64,000 bases of DNA, taken from the NCBI GenBank assembly GCA_963820415.1, contig CAWFZT010000010.1, positions 1 to 64,000 on the forward strand, read 5' to 3'. Below are positions 26,811 through 36,028 of this stretch, in pieces; position 1 is the first letter of the stretch; every line of letters starts with the position of its first letter. Made by a program: the position numbers and the translations under genes. The notes under the pieces were generated by a model, which worked only from the letters and a program-made list of their open reading frames with translations, made no database searches and was not told the DNA's origin. Origin of the DNA: CAWFZT01 sp963820415. GTDB lineage: Bacteria > Chloroflexota > Anaerolineae > Anaerolineales > Anaerolineaceae.

Positions 26811-29800
26811 TTACTCGTCGGAGTAAGACAGGTCGGTCAGCAGCTCGCCCTGCGGGTCGAGCAGGATGCCGCCAAAAAACCACGGACGCCATTCGACCTT
26901 TTCGGCCGGGCGCAGGAACACCAGCAGCGTATTCTTGCCGGCTTTCAGGTGCAGCCCTTCCAGCTTCAGCGATGATATGAACGACATGCGCAGCGGGACG
27001 TAGCGCTGCGCCAGCCCACCCGCCTCCACTGATTTCTGCGACACCTTTTTCCCGTTCAGGTAGAGCCTGGCCGCGCCGGCCGCCAGGTAGAGCAGGGTTG
27101 CCTCCTGCTCGACCGGGCTGGTGATGGTGGTGACCAGGTAAGCCGCCAGCGGTTCCTTGGCCTCCAGCCGCGGTCGGGCGTCTTCCCACAGCGGTACGTA
27201 GTAAGGGTAGCGCAGGTTGGGAAAGCGGCGCGGGTCGTAGAGGTAAGTTTTCCAGTCACTCCTGTCAGGCGCCGTGGCCGGCTGCAGCGCCTCGTCCATC
27301 GAGATAGCGGCCTGCTCCGGGTTGTAGATGCGCGTGCGGAAGGCAGGTATGCCCAGCACGAGCGGGGCCGAAGTATGCCGGAAGGTAAGCGCAGCCCCCC
27401 GGTAAACAATTTTGACCTCGGCCTCCCAGTGCAGGGGAGTTAACTTGCCAGTGAAAGCAAACGGCGTATCCAGGATGCGGCTGCCGGTCAGGCCGGTGAG
27501 TTGCACGGCGCTCTTCACCGGGCCGCCGGCCTGGTAGAGGGTGAACTCCGCCTCCAGGTCATAGGTCTCGCCGCGCCTGGCCAGCCCACCCACGATCACC
27601 CGCCCGAACTGCTGGGCGGTCTCTTCGGGGGTGACGAACTCGATGAAGCGCACCAGCGGCCCGCCCAGGCGAGCCACCGCGTCCCCGTTGCGTTTTTCCA
27701 GCGCCTCAGCCATCAGGCTGTCCGGCGAACTGCCGCGCCAGGTCGTGCCCAGCAGGCGGGCGGCGTCCGCCAGGCCCAGGCTGCGGTTGCGCGCCTTGCC
27801 AGGGGCCACCAGGCTGCTCGCCCCAATCGCTTCGATCGTGATCGCCTCCCGCTTGCTGCGCAGGGGCAGGGTGACAACGGTGGTCAGCGTGGAGGGCTGG
27901 TAGCGCCAATCTTTAAACTCGACCCCATCCACCAGGATGTGCTCGGGGCGCCGGCTGCCTTCCAGGCGGATTTCCCAGGCGCGCTCTTCCGGCAGGACCG
28001 GGCAGCGCCCTTCCAGCGCGGCGATGTGCACTTCCCAGCGCCGCAGCTCAGGCATGTGGGTGGTGATCTCGGTCCACTCGCACTCGCCCTGTTGGTAATT
28101 CTCGCTGCTGCCGTCGTCCTCGTAGAGGCGGAAGCGGCCTGCTTTACCAGGGAAGACCGCCAGGAGCATGCGCGAGCGATCCTGCAAGTCCAGGCTGCCG
28201 GAGGCCATGCCGCGTGGCGAAGGGTCCCCGAAATCAGGCGCCAGGGGCAGGATCGCCCCGGGCTTCATCAACATCGGCAGGCGCGCCAGGCCGCCCACCA
28301 GGCGCACCCAGCCCGGGCCGGTGTAGACTTCTTTCGTGGTATAGTCCACCCATTCTCCTTCCGGCACCCAAACATCTGTGGTCGCCAGCCCGTTGGCCGG
28401 GTCAGCCGGGAAGACAATCGGGGCGGCGATCATCTGGTCGCCGAAGAAATACTGGTAGCGGGCGGCATAGGCATCCTCCGCCTCGGGATAATTGTAGTAC
28501 ATCGGGCGGCAGAGCGAGACGCCCGTATCGGCTGCCAGGCGCGCCATGCTGTAGATATACGGGGCGAGCTGGTAGCGCCAGTGGAAGGCCGCTTTTGAAA
28601 CCTCGAAAACCGGCTCAGGGTACATCCAGGGGCGGCGCTCGGTGAGCGGGTCCTTGGTGCCGTGCAGTTTGAGCGCCGGGCTGAGGGCGCCGAACTGCAC
28701 CCAGCGGGCAAACAGCTCCGGCTCGGTCGCTCCGCCCATATGCCCGCCGATGTCGTGCTCCCACCAGCCGTAGCCAACGTTGGAAGCTGTGGCGGTAAAA
28801 TAGGGCTGGAACTGCAGCGCCGGCCAACCGACGACCGTATCGCCCGAAAAACCGGTCTGGTAGCGGTGATTGCCCAACCCGCCCCAGCGGCTGTAGACCA
28901 TGCGCCGCCCGCTGTGGCGAGCCGTATCCTGGAAATGGATATGGTTGATCCACACCAGCGGATCGAGGCCCTTCATTTCCGACATGTCGCCCTGCTGCCA
29001 GTCCATCCACCAGAAGTTCACCCCCATGTCTTCCAACGGGTGGTGTAATAACTCGAAGTAACTGCGCACGAAGCGCTTATCGGTGATGCGGAAAGGAATA
29101 TCCTGCTGACTGGCCGGGTCCACACCCATCTGGCGGGCAAACTCTGGGTAGGCTTCTTCGAAGCGCTGTACGCCCTGGGCCGGGTGCAGGTTCAGGCTGA
29201 CTTTCAGGCCCTTCTTATGCAGCCAATCCAGCAGGGCCGGCGGATCGGGTATCAGGTTGCGGTTCCAGGTATAACCGGTCCAGGTGTTTGGCAGGTGCCA
29301 GTCCATATCGATGACAAAGACGTCCAGCGGCAGGTCGTGCTGCTCGAAACCGGCCACGATGTCCTTCATAGCCTGGGTAGAATAGGCCCAGTAGCGCGAC
29401 CACCAGGCGCCCAGCACGAAGCGCGGGATGAGCGGGATTCTGCCGCCAAAGCGCATGTATTCGGCCAGGGCGCCGGTGTAATCATGGCCGTAGCCGAAGA
29501 AATACCAGTCCTGCAGGGCGTGTTCGGGGCGCGGCGCCACCCAGCCATCTTCCTGGTTGAAGACTACCGAGCGGCTGTCATCGAACAACGCCCAGCCGTC
29601 GCGGGAGAGGATGCCTTCGTCAAGGGCCGCGTCGCCCTCGCAGCCGTCCACCGTGCGGCGCGTGCCGCGCAGGTTGGCCAGGCCGGGCGTTCCCGGCGTC
29701 CAGGAAACGCTTTTGCCGTTCAGGGTAAAGGTGATGCTAAGGTTGTGAGGCAGGAACTTGCCGCTACCCTGCAAATAGCGCAGCGCCAGCGCCCCGGTAT

Positions 29801-30062
29801 CGATGACCAGGGTGCGGCCCTCCTGGCGGGTAGTGAACTGGGCCGGAGCGGCAGAAAAACGGGTGGGGAAGGCAAACGTGCCGCGCTCTTCGAACTGGCC
29901 GTTGTCGGACCATTCCAGGCGCAGCAAGCGCGGCGCCAGTACGGTAAAACGGGCGCTGCCGCTGGTTTCCCCCGAAGTGCTGGGGGACACCATGCTGGCG
30001 GGGTTGGCCGCCGGCTGCCCGCCGAAGCGGATACGCTCGAATAAATCTGGTGTGGATTGCAT
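26811..30062 (-). CDS. GH31 alpha-glycosidase, large
   Basis: The start at 30062 (MQSTPDLFERI) follows an AAGGTGTC site; an upstream in-frame start adds 22 unlikely residues. The GH31 catalytic barrel spans about residues 200-570, with nucleophile Asp354 in WWMDWQQGD and acid/base Asp408 in FSGDTVVGW. The family covers alpha-glucosidases and alpha-xylosidases. At about 1083 residues it is longer than most, because ~380 extra C-terminal residues follow the usual beta-sandwich domains. They include a helical stretch (ARLLGTTWRGSSPDSLMAEAL) and a jelly-roll-like end. No signal peptide is seen. Confidence 0.82.
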   Translation of the reverse strand: MQSTPDLFERIRFGGQPAANPASMVSPSTSGETSGSARFTVLAPRLLRLEWSDNGQFEERGTFAFPTRFSAAPAQFTTRQEGRTLVIDTGALALRYLQGSGKFLPHNLSITFTLNGKSVSWTPGTPGLANLRGTRRTVDGCEGDAALDEGILSRDGWALFDDSRSVVFNQEDGWVAPRPEHALQDWYFFGYGHDYTGALAEYMRFGGRIPLIPRFVLGAWWSRYWAYSTQAMKDIVAGFEQHDLPLDVFVIDMDWHLPNTWTGYTWNRNLIPDPPALLDWLHKKGLKVSLNLHPAQGVQRFEEAYPEFARQMGVDPASQQDIPFRITDKRFVRSYFELLHHPLEDMGVNFWWMDWQQGDMSEMKGLDPLVWINHIHFQDTARHSGRRMVYSRWGGLGNHRYQTGFSGDTVVGWPALQFQPYFTATASNVGYGWWEHDIGGHMGGATEPELFARWVQFGALSPALKLHGTKDPLTERRPWMYPEPVFEVSKAAFHWRYQLAPYIYSMARLAADTGVSLCRPMYYNYPEAEDAYAARYQYFFGDQMIAAPIVFPADPANGLATTDVWVPEGEWVDYTTKEVYTGPGWVRLVGGLARLPMLMKPGAILPLAPDFGDPSPRGMASGSLDLQDRSRMLLAVFPGKAGRFRLYEDDGSSENYQQGECEWTEITTHMPELRRWEVHIAALEGRCPVLPEERAWEIRLEGSRRPEHILVDGVEFKDWRYQPSTLTTVVTLPLRSKREAITIEAIGASSLVAPGKARNRSLGLADAARLLGTTWRGSSPDSLMAEALEKRNGDAVARLGGPLVRFIEFVTPEETAQQFGRVIVGGLARRGETYDLEAEFTLYQAGGPVKSAVQLTGLTGSRILDTPFAFTGKLTPLHWEAEVKIVYRGAALTFRHTSAPLVLGIPAFRTRIYNPEQAAISMDEALQPATAPDRSDWKTYLYDPRRFPNLRYPYYVPLWEDARPRLEAKEPLAAYLVTTITSPVEQEATLLYLAAGAARLYLNGKKVSQKSVEAGGLAQRYVPLRMSFISSLKLEGLHLKAGKNTLLVFLRPAEKVEWRPWFFGGILLDPQGELLTDLSYSDE

Positions 30063-30161
30063 AAAAGACACCTTGTTTCGATTTGATAAGTGCAGGAGAA
30101 TTATCCAACGAAAGGTGAATTCCGGCAACCCCCAGGAGCAGGCTGACCATCATTCCGGGCC

Positions 30162-30383
30162 TCACTCCCGGCCAATCAAACCCATGAAGCGCTCCACCAC
30201 CTGCGGATCGAAATGCTGCCCGCTTTGCTGGCGAATGTATTCCTCGGCCTTGTCCCTGTCCCACGCCGGGCGGCAGGGCCGGTCGATGCACAGCGCGTCC
30301 CACACGTCCACCACGGCGAATATGCGCGCCGCCAGTGGAATTCTGCTCGCATTTCAGCCCGTAAGGATAGCCCGTCCCATCCC
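30162..30383 (-). pseudogene. HD-GYP domain remnant
   Basis: The minus strand encodes WDGTGYPYGLKCE, then after a frame change PLAARIFAVVDVWDAL, YIRQQSGQHFDPQVVERF and a TGA at 30162-30164. This is the C-terminal third of an HD-GYP cyclic-di-GMP phosphodiesterase. Nothing of the N-terminal half is left; the perfect palindrome at 30397-30445 sits just beyond the break. Confidence 0.6.
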
Positions 30384-30396
30384 ACCTCTAAGATCC

Positions 30397-30445
30397 CCAG
30401 ATTTTGGGTTTGAGCGGGCTACGCCCGCTCAAACCCAAAATCTGG
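30397..30445. repeat. Perfect 22-bp inverted repeat
   Basis: Arms CCAGATTTTGGGTTTGAGCG (+GG) and its exact complement flank a 5-base loop. It has the same design as the 48-bp palindrome at 13675-13722 (AT-rich outer arm, GAGCG core). No gene lies between it and the SBP gene ending at 30572. Confidence 0.65.
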
Positions 30446-30571
30446 AAGTTCACCACGGCTATTCCCAGAAAACCTTGGTTTTCGGCTTGTCTGAACCTGT
30501 ATCATTTTACATATTTCTACACGCGCGTATAACCCCAATTAGAGTGACGCGCCTTACAATTACCTTGCAAG

Positions 30572-32164
30572 CTATGGAGCGGCGCTAGTTGTGAAAAACC
30601 CGGGGGTGCTCTCAACCGTCGGAGTTTCAGTGGCAGGGCCAGGGGTGGAGGTGCTTTTCCCCGGATTATTCCGCCACAGGCACTGGTCAGCCGAGTCGGC
30701 AAACCGGTCGAGCTCGTTCTGGATGTCGAGCTGGCCGCCGTCTTCCCCCGTCATCTGGCCCAGCAAGGCGCTGCCGGGGATATCCACGCAGGTAGTGTAA
30801 TAAGGACTCCTGGCGTCATCCGGCTCATCCAGGTTGGTCGTCTCACGGCTGAACACTCCCCAGAATGGATCAGACTTTTGCTGAAGCTGCTGCGCCACGG
30901 CCAGGTCGGCGGTCAGCGCCTTGGCGGCAAACACGCGTTGGCCGGGATCGGTAGTCAACCACTTGAGCAGCGTCCAGGCCGCCAGCGGGTTTTTAGTCCG
31001 TGGATTGATGCCCCACCCCATCCACATCATGGTGGATTTGTGCCCGGCGGGACCTTGCGGCAGCGGCACTACCTGCCATTTCAGTAAGGGCTTCTGGTCG
31101 AGCACGTCGCGGTACCACGGTCCCCAGAACGAGGCCACGATGGCCAGGCGGTGCTGGAGGAACAAATCCTCGTTAGTGGTGTGCTGCCTGGCCAGCAGGC
31201 TGATATCCGGCGCCACGTGGTAGACGTGGATCAGATCGCTGTACCAGGCCCAGGCCTGGATGGCCTGCCGGCCATTCAGGTAACCCTGGGTGGTCAATCC
31301 ATCCGGGCTGATGGTATGGGCGCCCCAGGCATACAGCAGGTTCTGGAAGCCGCGCCACCAGCCGTCGCTGCCATCCCACCAGGGTAGGCTAGCGCCCCAG
31401 ATGGCCACATTATTGGGGTCGAAATTTGGGCTGGTGGCGTTGTTGCCGTTGTAGTCGAGGGTCAACAGGCGGGCGTCATCCAGGAAGTCATCATAGCTCC
31501 AATGTCCATTCTGGGGGATCGCAATGCCCGCCTGCTCGAACAAGGTAGTATTGATATAGAAGGCGCTGGTGCTGTAATCTTTCACCACCGCCACCGGCAT
31601 GCCAGCCACAAAGCCGGCCTTCCAAGCGGCTGGATCGAACAAAGTGGCCGGCTTGAAATCGGGATCGCCGTCAAGGAAAGGGGTCAGATCGGTCAGGCCG
31701 CCCAGGGCTACCGAGCGCGCCAGGTCAGAAGAATCGACGCCGACCAGGTCGGGCGCTGCCCCACTGGCAATTTCCAGCAGGCGCGCCTCACGGTCATCCG
31801 GCAGCCTGACCGGGCGGACCTGGATGCACGGGTTAGCCGCTTCAAATTCCTGGATGACCTGCATCCAGCTTTCTTCCTGGTCCATACTCGACCAGTCGTG
31901 CACGCTGACTGTCACCACCCTCTCCGGGCAGGCGGGAGTGGGGGTGGCTTTGACCGGCGTTCTGCGGGTAAGCAGGGCACTGCGGGTGGGTGTGGGAGTA
32001 CTCGCCGTTGGCGAGGGCGAATGTGTGGCAGCCGCCAGAGAAGGTGTTCCGGTCGGCGCGGTCGGGGAAGGGCTAGGCGCCTGCCCGCTGCAGGCGGCTG
32101 CCAGCCCCAGGGCAAGCAGCAGCGCTAACACGCTCCAGGTTTTTAAACGTAGTAAAAAAAACAT
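30572..32164 (-). CDS. Family 1 solute-binding lipoprotein
   Basis: A 530-residue extracellular solute-binding protein of the sugar ABC type. The signal peptide ends in an AAAC lipobox, followed by a ~60-residue Ser/Pro/Thr linker and then the binding fold (VSVHDWSSMDQEESWMQVI, APDLVGVDSSDLARSV, YYTTCVDIPGSA), with a Thr/Pro tail. No permease or ATPase is next to it, so it would have to share a transporter encoded elsewhere. Aromatic residues (WGASLPWWDGSDGWWRGF) are consistent with carbohydrate binding. Confidence 0.78.
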   Translation of the reverse strand: MFFLLRLKTWSVLALLLALGLAAACSGQAPSPSPTAPTGTPSLAAATHSPSPTASTPTPTRSALLTRRTPVKATPTPACPERVVTVSVHDWSSMDQEESWMQVIQEFEAANPCIQVRPVRLPDDREARLLEIASGAAPDLVGVDSSDLARSVALGGLTDLTPFLDGDPDFKPATLFDPAAWKAGFVAGMPVAVVKDYSTSAFYINTTLFEQAGIAIPQNGHWSYDDFLDDARLLTLDYNGNNATSPNFDPNNVAIWGASLPWWDGSDGWWRGFQNLLYAWGAHTISPDGLTTQGYLNGRQAIQAWAWYSDLIHVYHVAPDISLLARQHTTNEDLFLQHRLAIVASFWGPWYRDVLDQKPLLKWQVVPLPQGPAGHKSTMMWMGWGINPRTKNPLAAWTLLKWLTTDPGQRVFAAKALTADLAVAQQLQQKSDPFWGVFSRETTNLDEPDDARSPYYTTCVDIPGSALLGQMTGEDGGQLDIQNELDRFADSADQCLWRNNPGKSTSTPGPATETPTVESTPGFFTTSAAP

Positions 32165-32241
32165 ACCCTCTCCAGGCCAGCCAACCGGCGCGCTTTCCTG
32201 GATTGATTCTACCAGCAGAACAGCCGCCTGGGGGATGCCAG

Positions 32242-32685
32242 TCAGACGAGCAGGTGCTCATCCCAGTGCATGATAATTTCATAATACAGGCGCGTGTTGA
32301 TGCGCTCGCTTTCGAGGTCGGCATCCGTCAGACCGCTCACCAGGTCAACCATGGCCTGCCTCTGCATTTCGTAAATCCGGACAACCTCGAACTCATCCAG
32401 CCAGCCAAATTTCTCAACCGCCCGGGCGTTGAAGAGGTCAACGTCGTACTCGGGGTTGGCAAAACCCGGGTCGCCGCGCATCTTCTGTACCACCCCGGCC
32501 CCGTCTTGCCACCAGGCCACAATGTGCCCCAAAAGGCCGGCCAGCGTAGCGTAGCCCTGTTTTTCGAGGAATGCCTTCTGCGCCTGGGGCGAAAGACGGT
32601 AAAACCGGCCGACGTAGTTTTGCCAGTCATTCTGAAGGCGGTCCAAAAACTGCTCGCGGGTAATTTTAGTCAATCCTGTCTCCAT
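32242..32685 (-). CDS. DinB/ClbS-like family protein
   Basis: A 147-residue helical protein: KITREQFLDRLQNDWQNYV, then LAGLLGHIVAWWQDG with a family-like His, and IYEMQRQAMVDLV, ending IIMHWDEHLLV. The pattern fits the ClbS/DfsB branch of the four-helix DinB superfamily; the molecular role is unknown. The ATG lies 20 bp inside the GGDEF gene, so the two are probably translated together. Confidence 0.6.
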   Translation of the reverse strand: METGLTKITREQFLDRLQNDWQNYVGRFYRLSPQAQKAFLEKQGYATLAGLLGHIVAWWQDGAGVVQKMRGDPGFANPEYDVDLFNARAVEKFGWLDEFEVVRIYEMQRQAMVDLVSGLTDADLESERINTRLYYEIIMHWDEHLLV

Positions 32686-34468
32686 TGGCTACGACCTGAT
32701 CGCCGCCGGCTTCTTTCGCCCTGGCCAGCGCCGCCCTGGCGGCGGCCAGGAGCATTTCAACGCCCCACCCATCCTGCGGGAAAATCGCCGCCCCAATCGA
32801 GACGGTCACCCCGTCCAGCAGGCTGCCCTGATGATATACGCTCAACTTCTTTATGCCGTCCCGCAGCAAATTTGCACACTGACGCGTCTCTTCCTGGGAC
32901 GTTTCGGGAAAAATGACTACAAACTCTTCGCCGCTAAAGCGGCAGGCGATATCTTCATTGTGCGCTTTTTGGTGGATGAATTCACCCAGCTCGTGCAACA
33001 CCGTATCCCCGGCCTCTTGTCCGAAAGTGCGGTTGAATACACTGAAATGGTCAATGTCCAACATGATCAGGCCGAGCGGTTGGCACAGGCGCGCAGCCCG
33101 GCGCAGCTCGCGTTCCAGCGCTTCATCCATGTAACGCCGGGTTAACAGGCCGGTCAGCAGGTCGCGAATCGACTGAATGTGCAGCGACTCGCGCAGCTTA
33201 AGGTTAGCGATGGCCAGGGCCACGCGTTCGGCCACAATTGAAGCCAGCGTTTCCCAACGTTTGATCACCTCATCCGGCCCTTCCTGCAGGTGCAGCAGGC
33301 CCAGAGTTTCACCCTGGGAGTTGAGAGGTACACACAGGTAGGGGTGCATTTCCGCTTCACCCAGGTGCTGGCAGCGCAGTTGCGACGCCGAGGCAGTCAC
33401 CATGTGTGTGCGCCCCCGGCGCAGCGCCCAGCAGGCCTCCGGTAGAAACTCTGGCTCAACCGCCAGTGGTTTGCCCCAGGCAGCCGCTTCTTCGAGCAGG
33501 TCGCGGCGAGAGTTGAGACGGTAGAGCGTCCCCGGCAAGTTGGGGAACAGCCGGTCGGCGTACTGCCCCAACACCGCGTACACCTCATCTTCGGCCAGGC
33601 AGCTCTGCAGCAGGTTGCCCATCTCGTTCAGCCAGATGGCTTCCTGGTTGCGCTTTTCCAGCTCTTCCACCCACATAGACAGCTCCTGATTGGCATGGTG
33701 CAGCGCTTCCTCGGCGCGTTTTCGCTCGGTGATATCGCGCATCACCACCTGCACGCACGGTCCCTCCTTCAGGTCGAGCCGCGTCAACGTCACGTCCACA
33801 TCGAAAAAGGTTTTGTCGGCGCGGCGGTGCCGCCATTCGAAAAACTGCGGAGTTCCGGCCAGGGCGCCCTGGATCTTTTCGATAAGAGCCTCTGCGGAAT
33901 GCCTGCCATCTGGCTGGTAGGGTGGGGTGAAATCGCTCAATGGCCGGCCGATGAACTCGCTGCGTGGGCAGGTGAACATCTCCAGGGCGCGCGCATTGCA
34001 GTCGACCAGGTTGCCTTCGTAAAGGATCAAGATCGTATTCCCGGCTGACTCGAACAGGGTGCGGTAGCGCGTCTCGCTTTCGCGCAGCGCCTCTTCGGCC
34101 TGCTTACGCTCGATGGCGTACTGCATGACGTGCATCAGCAGCGGCCCGCTCACCTGGTCCTTCATCAGATAGTCCTGGGCGCCGCGCCGCACGGCCTCCA
34201 CCGCCCAATCTTCATGGTCCTCACTCAGCACGATCATCGGGATGTGCGGAGCCGTGGCATGCAGGCGGGTGAACGTCTCCAGGCCCTGGCTGTCGGGCAG
34301 GCCCAGGTCAAGCAGCGCCACGTCAACGCTGCCCTGCGCCAGGCGGTGGACGCCGCCGGCCAGCCGATTTTCATGGAACAGCTCGATGGAGGCATGCGGC
34401 ACCTCGCCTAACATAGCCTGTAAGAGGCGAAAATCAGCCGGGTTATCTTCGACAATCAGGATACGCAT
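32666..34468 (-). CDS. Response regulator-PAS-GAF-GGDEF diguanylate cyclase
   Basis: The start at 34468 (MRILIVEDN) is preferred to an upstream start at 34483. Domains in order are: receiver (residues 1-120, phospho-Asp in ALLDLGLPDS), PAS (about 130-260, ending in the PAC motif VVMRDITERKRAEEAL), a GAF-like region (about 285-440), and GGDEF (about 445-600). The active-site loop reads SGEEF near residue 511, an accepted GGEEF variant, with IMLDIDHFSVFN upstream. Predicted role: makes cyclic-di-GMP in response to phosphorylation and sensed signals. No partner kinase is adjacent. Confidence 0.85.
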   Translation of the reverse strand: MRILIVEDNPADFRLLQAMLGEVPHASIELFHENRLAGGVHRLAQGSVDVALLDLGLPDSQGLETFTRLHATAPHIPMIVLSEDHEDWAVEAVRRGAQDYLMKDQVSGPLLMHVMQYAIERKQAEEALRESETRYRTLFESAGNTILILYEGNLVDCNARALEMFTCPRSEFIGRPLSDFTPPYQPDGRHSAEALIEKIQGALAGTPQFFEWRHRRADKTFFDVDVTLTRLDLKEGPCVQVVMRDITERKRAEEALHHANQELSMWVEELEKRNQEAIWLNEMGNLLQSCLAEDEVYAVLGQYADRLFPNLPGTLYRLNSRRDLLEEAAAWGKPLAVEPEFLPEACWALRRGRTHMVTASASQLRCQHLGEAEMHPYLCVPLNSQGETLGLLHLQEGPDEVIKRWETLASIVAERVALAIANLKLRESLHIQSIRDLLTGLLTRRYMDEALERELRRAARLCQPLGLIMLDIDHFSVFNRTFGQEAGDTVLHELGEFIHQKAHNEDIACRFSGEEFVVIFPETSQEETRQCANLLRDGIKKLSVYHQGSLLDGVTVSIGAAIFPQDGWGVEMLLAAARAALARAKEAGGDQVVANGDRID

Positions 34469-34610
34469 AGTCAACTCGGGCAAAAAAAAGACATTCCCCC
34501 TTCACTGTACTGGAATTAGGCTAATTTGTCAAATATAGGAGCGAATTGTAAGACTCACCTCACACTTGACCTTAAAATTTGTGATATTATCAGGTTGAAA
34601 TGAGGTAGAT

Positions 34611-36026
34611 ATGATCCGAAAATTGTCTCTCTCCATCATTTTAATTCTGGCAGTTATCCTGCTTGCCTCCTGCCAACCGGTCGCCCAGACAGCCGGGGCA
34701 AACGGAGGCTATTCATTTGGGGGCACCCCGGGTTCCCGGGGCACTCGCACCTTCAATGGCACTCCTAACCCTCTCCGGCTAACTCAGCGAGCCGAGGGCA
34801 CCAACTTTCCCTCCGGTGGTGGCCAGGGCGGCTTCGGCCAAAGCCGGGGCACTCCCTCGGTCGTTGCCACTTTTCCCCCCTTGCCGACTGGCACGCCCAC
34901 CCTGCCGGTCACGCCGCCTCGCCCAGAAAACCTGGTCGGCTTGCTTTCGCCGGGCGACCAGCCGACGCTCAGCGCCATCCACATGTTCTCCCAGAACGAA
35001 GGCTGGGCCGTCGGCACTGTCGTGAACGACACAAACAACCACATACTGCGCACCCAGGACGGCGGCGCTACCTGGATCGATACGACTCCCTCTGAACCGT
35101 TCGATCCGTCGGTGGCCCTGCCCAAGCAAGCCACCAGTTTCTTCCTGGACGCCGGCCATGCCTGGGTCACTTACCAATACCTGGGCGGCCCGCCGTCCGC
35201 TACCCCTCCGCTCATCTGGTTCACCGCCGACGGCGGCCAGAACTGGACCACCAGCGCCCCGCTCGACGTGGGCCAGGGCGGAGATTTCTACATCCCGGGC
35301 GTGATGCAGTTCACCGACCAGCTGCATGGCTGGCTGCTGGTGCACGCCGGGAACGGGATGAACCACGACTATGTCTTTATCTTCTCCTCCCAGGACGGCG
35401 GCAAGACCTGGAAGCGCATCGTCGATCCCTGGATGGATAACCTCGACATGAGCTGCACCAAGACCGGCCTGGCCTTTACCGATCCAAACAATGGCCTGGT
35501 TACCGGCGATTGCAACGGCGTGGTGCCCAATTCCATCTACCTCTACCGCACTGTCGACGGCGGCAATACCTGGACGCCGGTCAGGCTGCCCATACCGGCC
35601 AAACTGCCGGATATTTACACCAACGAATCCAACGTGTGCGGTTCTTACAGCCCAGGTTTCTCGGGCCAATCCGGTTGGCTGGTAGTTAAATGCAATGGTT
35701 TCGGCCCCGGGGTAGCCCGGACTTTCCTGTATACTAGCGCTAACGGCGGTCAGACCTGGAGCTCCCATTCCCTGCCGGCCCTGATCGATTTCGTACAGTT
35801 CCTTAATCCTGGAACAGGTTGGTTTGCCGGCGGCGGGCGCGTCTACCAGACCGGAGACGGCGGGCAGACCTGGCAGCCGGTGTCCGGTCTGGGTGGAGAA
35901 GGCCAGTTGGACTTTATCGACCAGACCGCCGGCTGGATGATAGCCAAGACCGGCGACTCGATCACCCTGGTTCAGACCAAAGACGGCGGGGCAACCTGGG
36001 CGCAGTTAAAGCCGGTGACTAAATAA
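34611..36026 (+). CDS. YCF48/BNR-like repeat lipoprotein
   Basis: A 471-residue lipoprotein (LLASC lipobox near residue 21) with a Gly/Thr/Pro linker. At least five copies follow of a beta-propeller unit of the form GWAVG-ILRTQDGGATW, FTADGGQNWTT, FSSQDGGKTWKR, RTVDGGNTWTP, YTSANGGQTWSS. This is the YCF48/sortilin-type propeller, a binding scaffold. The start has a GAGGTAG site. It is divergent from the GGDEF gene, and a TTGACC hexamer lies at 34566-34571. Confidence 0.75.
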   Translation: MIRKLSLSIILILAVILLASCQPVAQTAGANGGYSFGGTPGSRGTRTFNGTPNPLRLTQRAEGTNFPSGGGQGGFGQSRGTPSVVATFPPLPTGTPTLPVTPPRPENLVGLLSPGDQPTLSAIHMFSQNEGWAVGTVVNDTNNHILRTQDGGATWIDTTPSEPFDPSVALPKQATSFFLDAGHAWVTYQYLGGPPSATPPLIWFTADGGQNWTTSAPLDVGQGGDFYIPGVMQFTDQLHGWLLVHAGNGMNHDYVFIFSSQDGGKTWKRIVDPWMDNLDMSCTKTGLAFTDPNNGLVTGDCNGVVPNSIYLYRTVDGGNTWTPVRLPIPAKLPDIYTNESNVCGSYSPGFSGQSGWLVVKCNGFGPGVARTFLYTSANGGQTWSSHSLPALIDFVQFLNPGTGWFAGGGRVYQTGDGGQTWQPVSGLGGEGQLDFIDQTAGWMIAKTGDSITLVQTKDGGATWAQLKPVTK

Positions 36027-36028
36027 AA

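Noticed and set aside
27501..28598. Plus-strand open frame opposite GH31
   Set aside because: Antisense shadow with Arg/Gln/Pro-rich composition.
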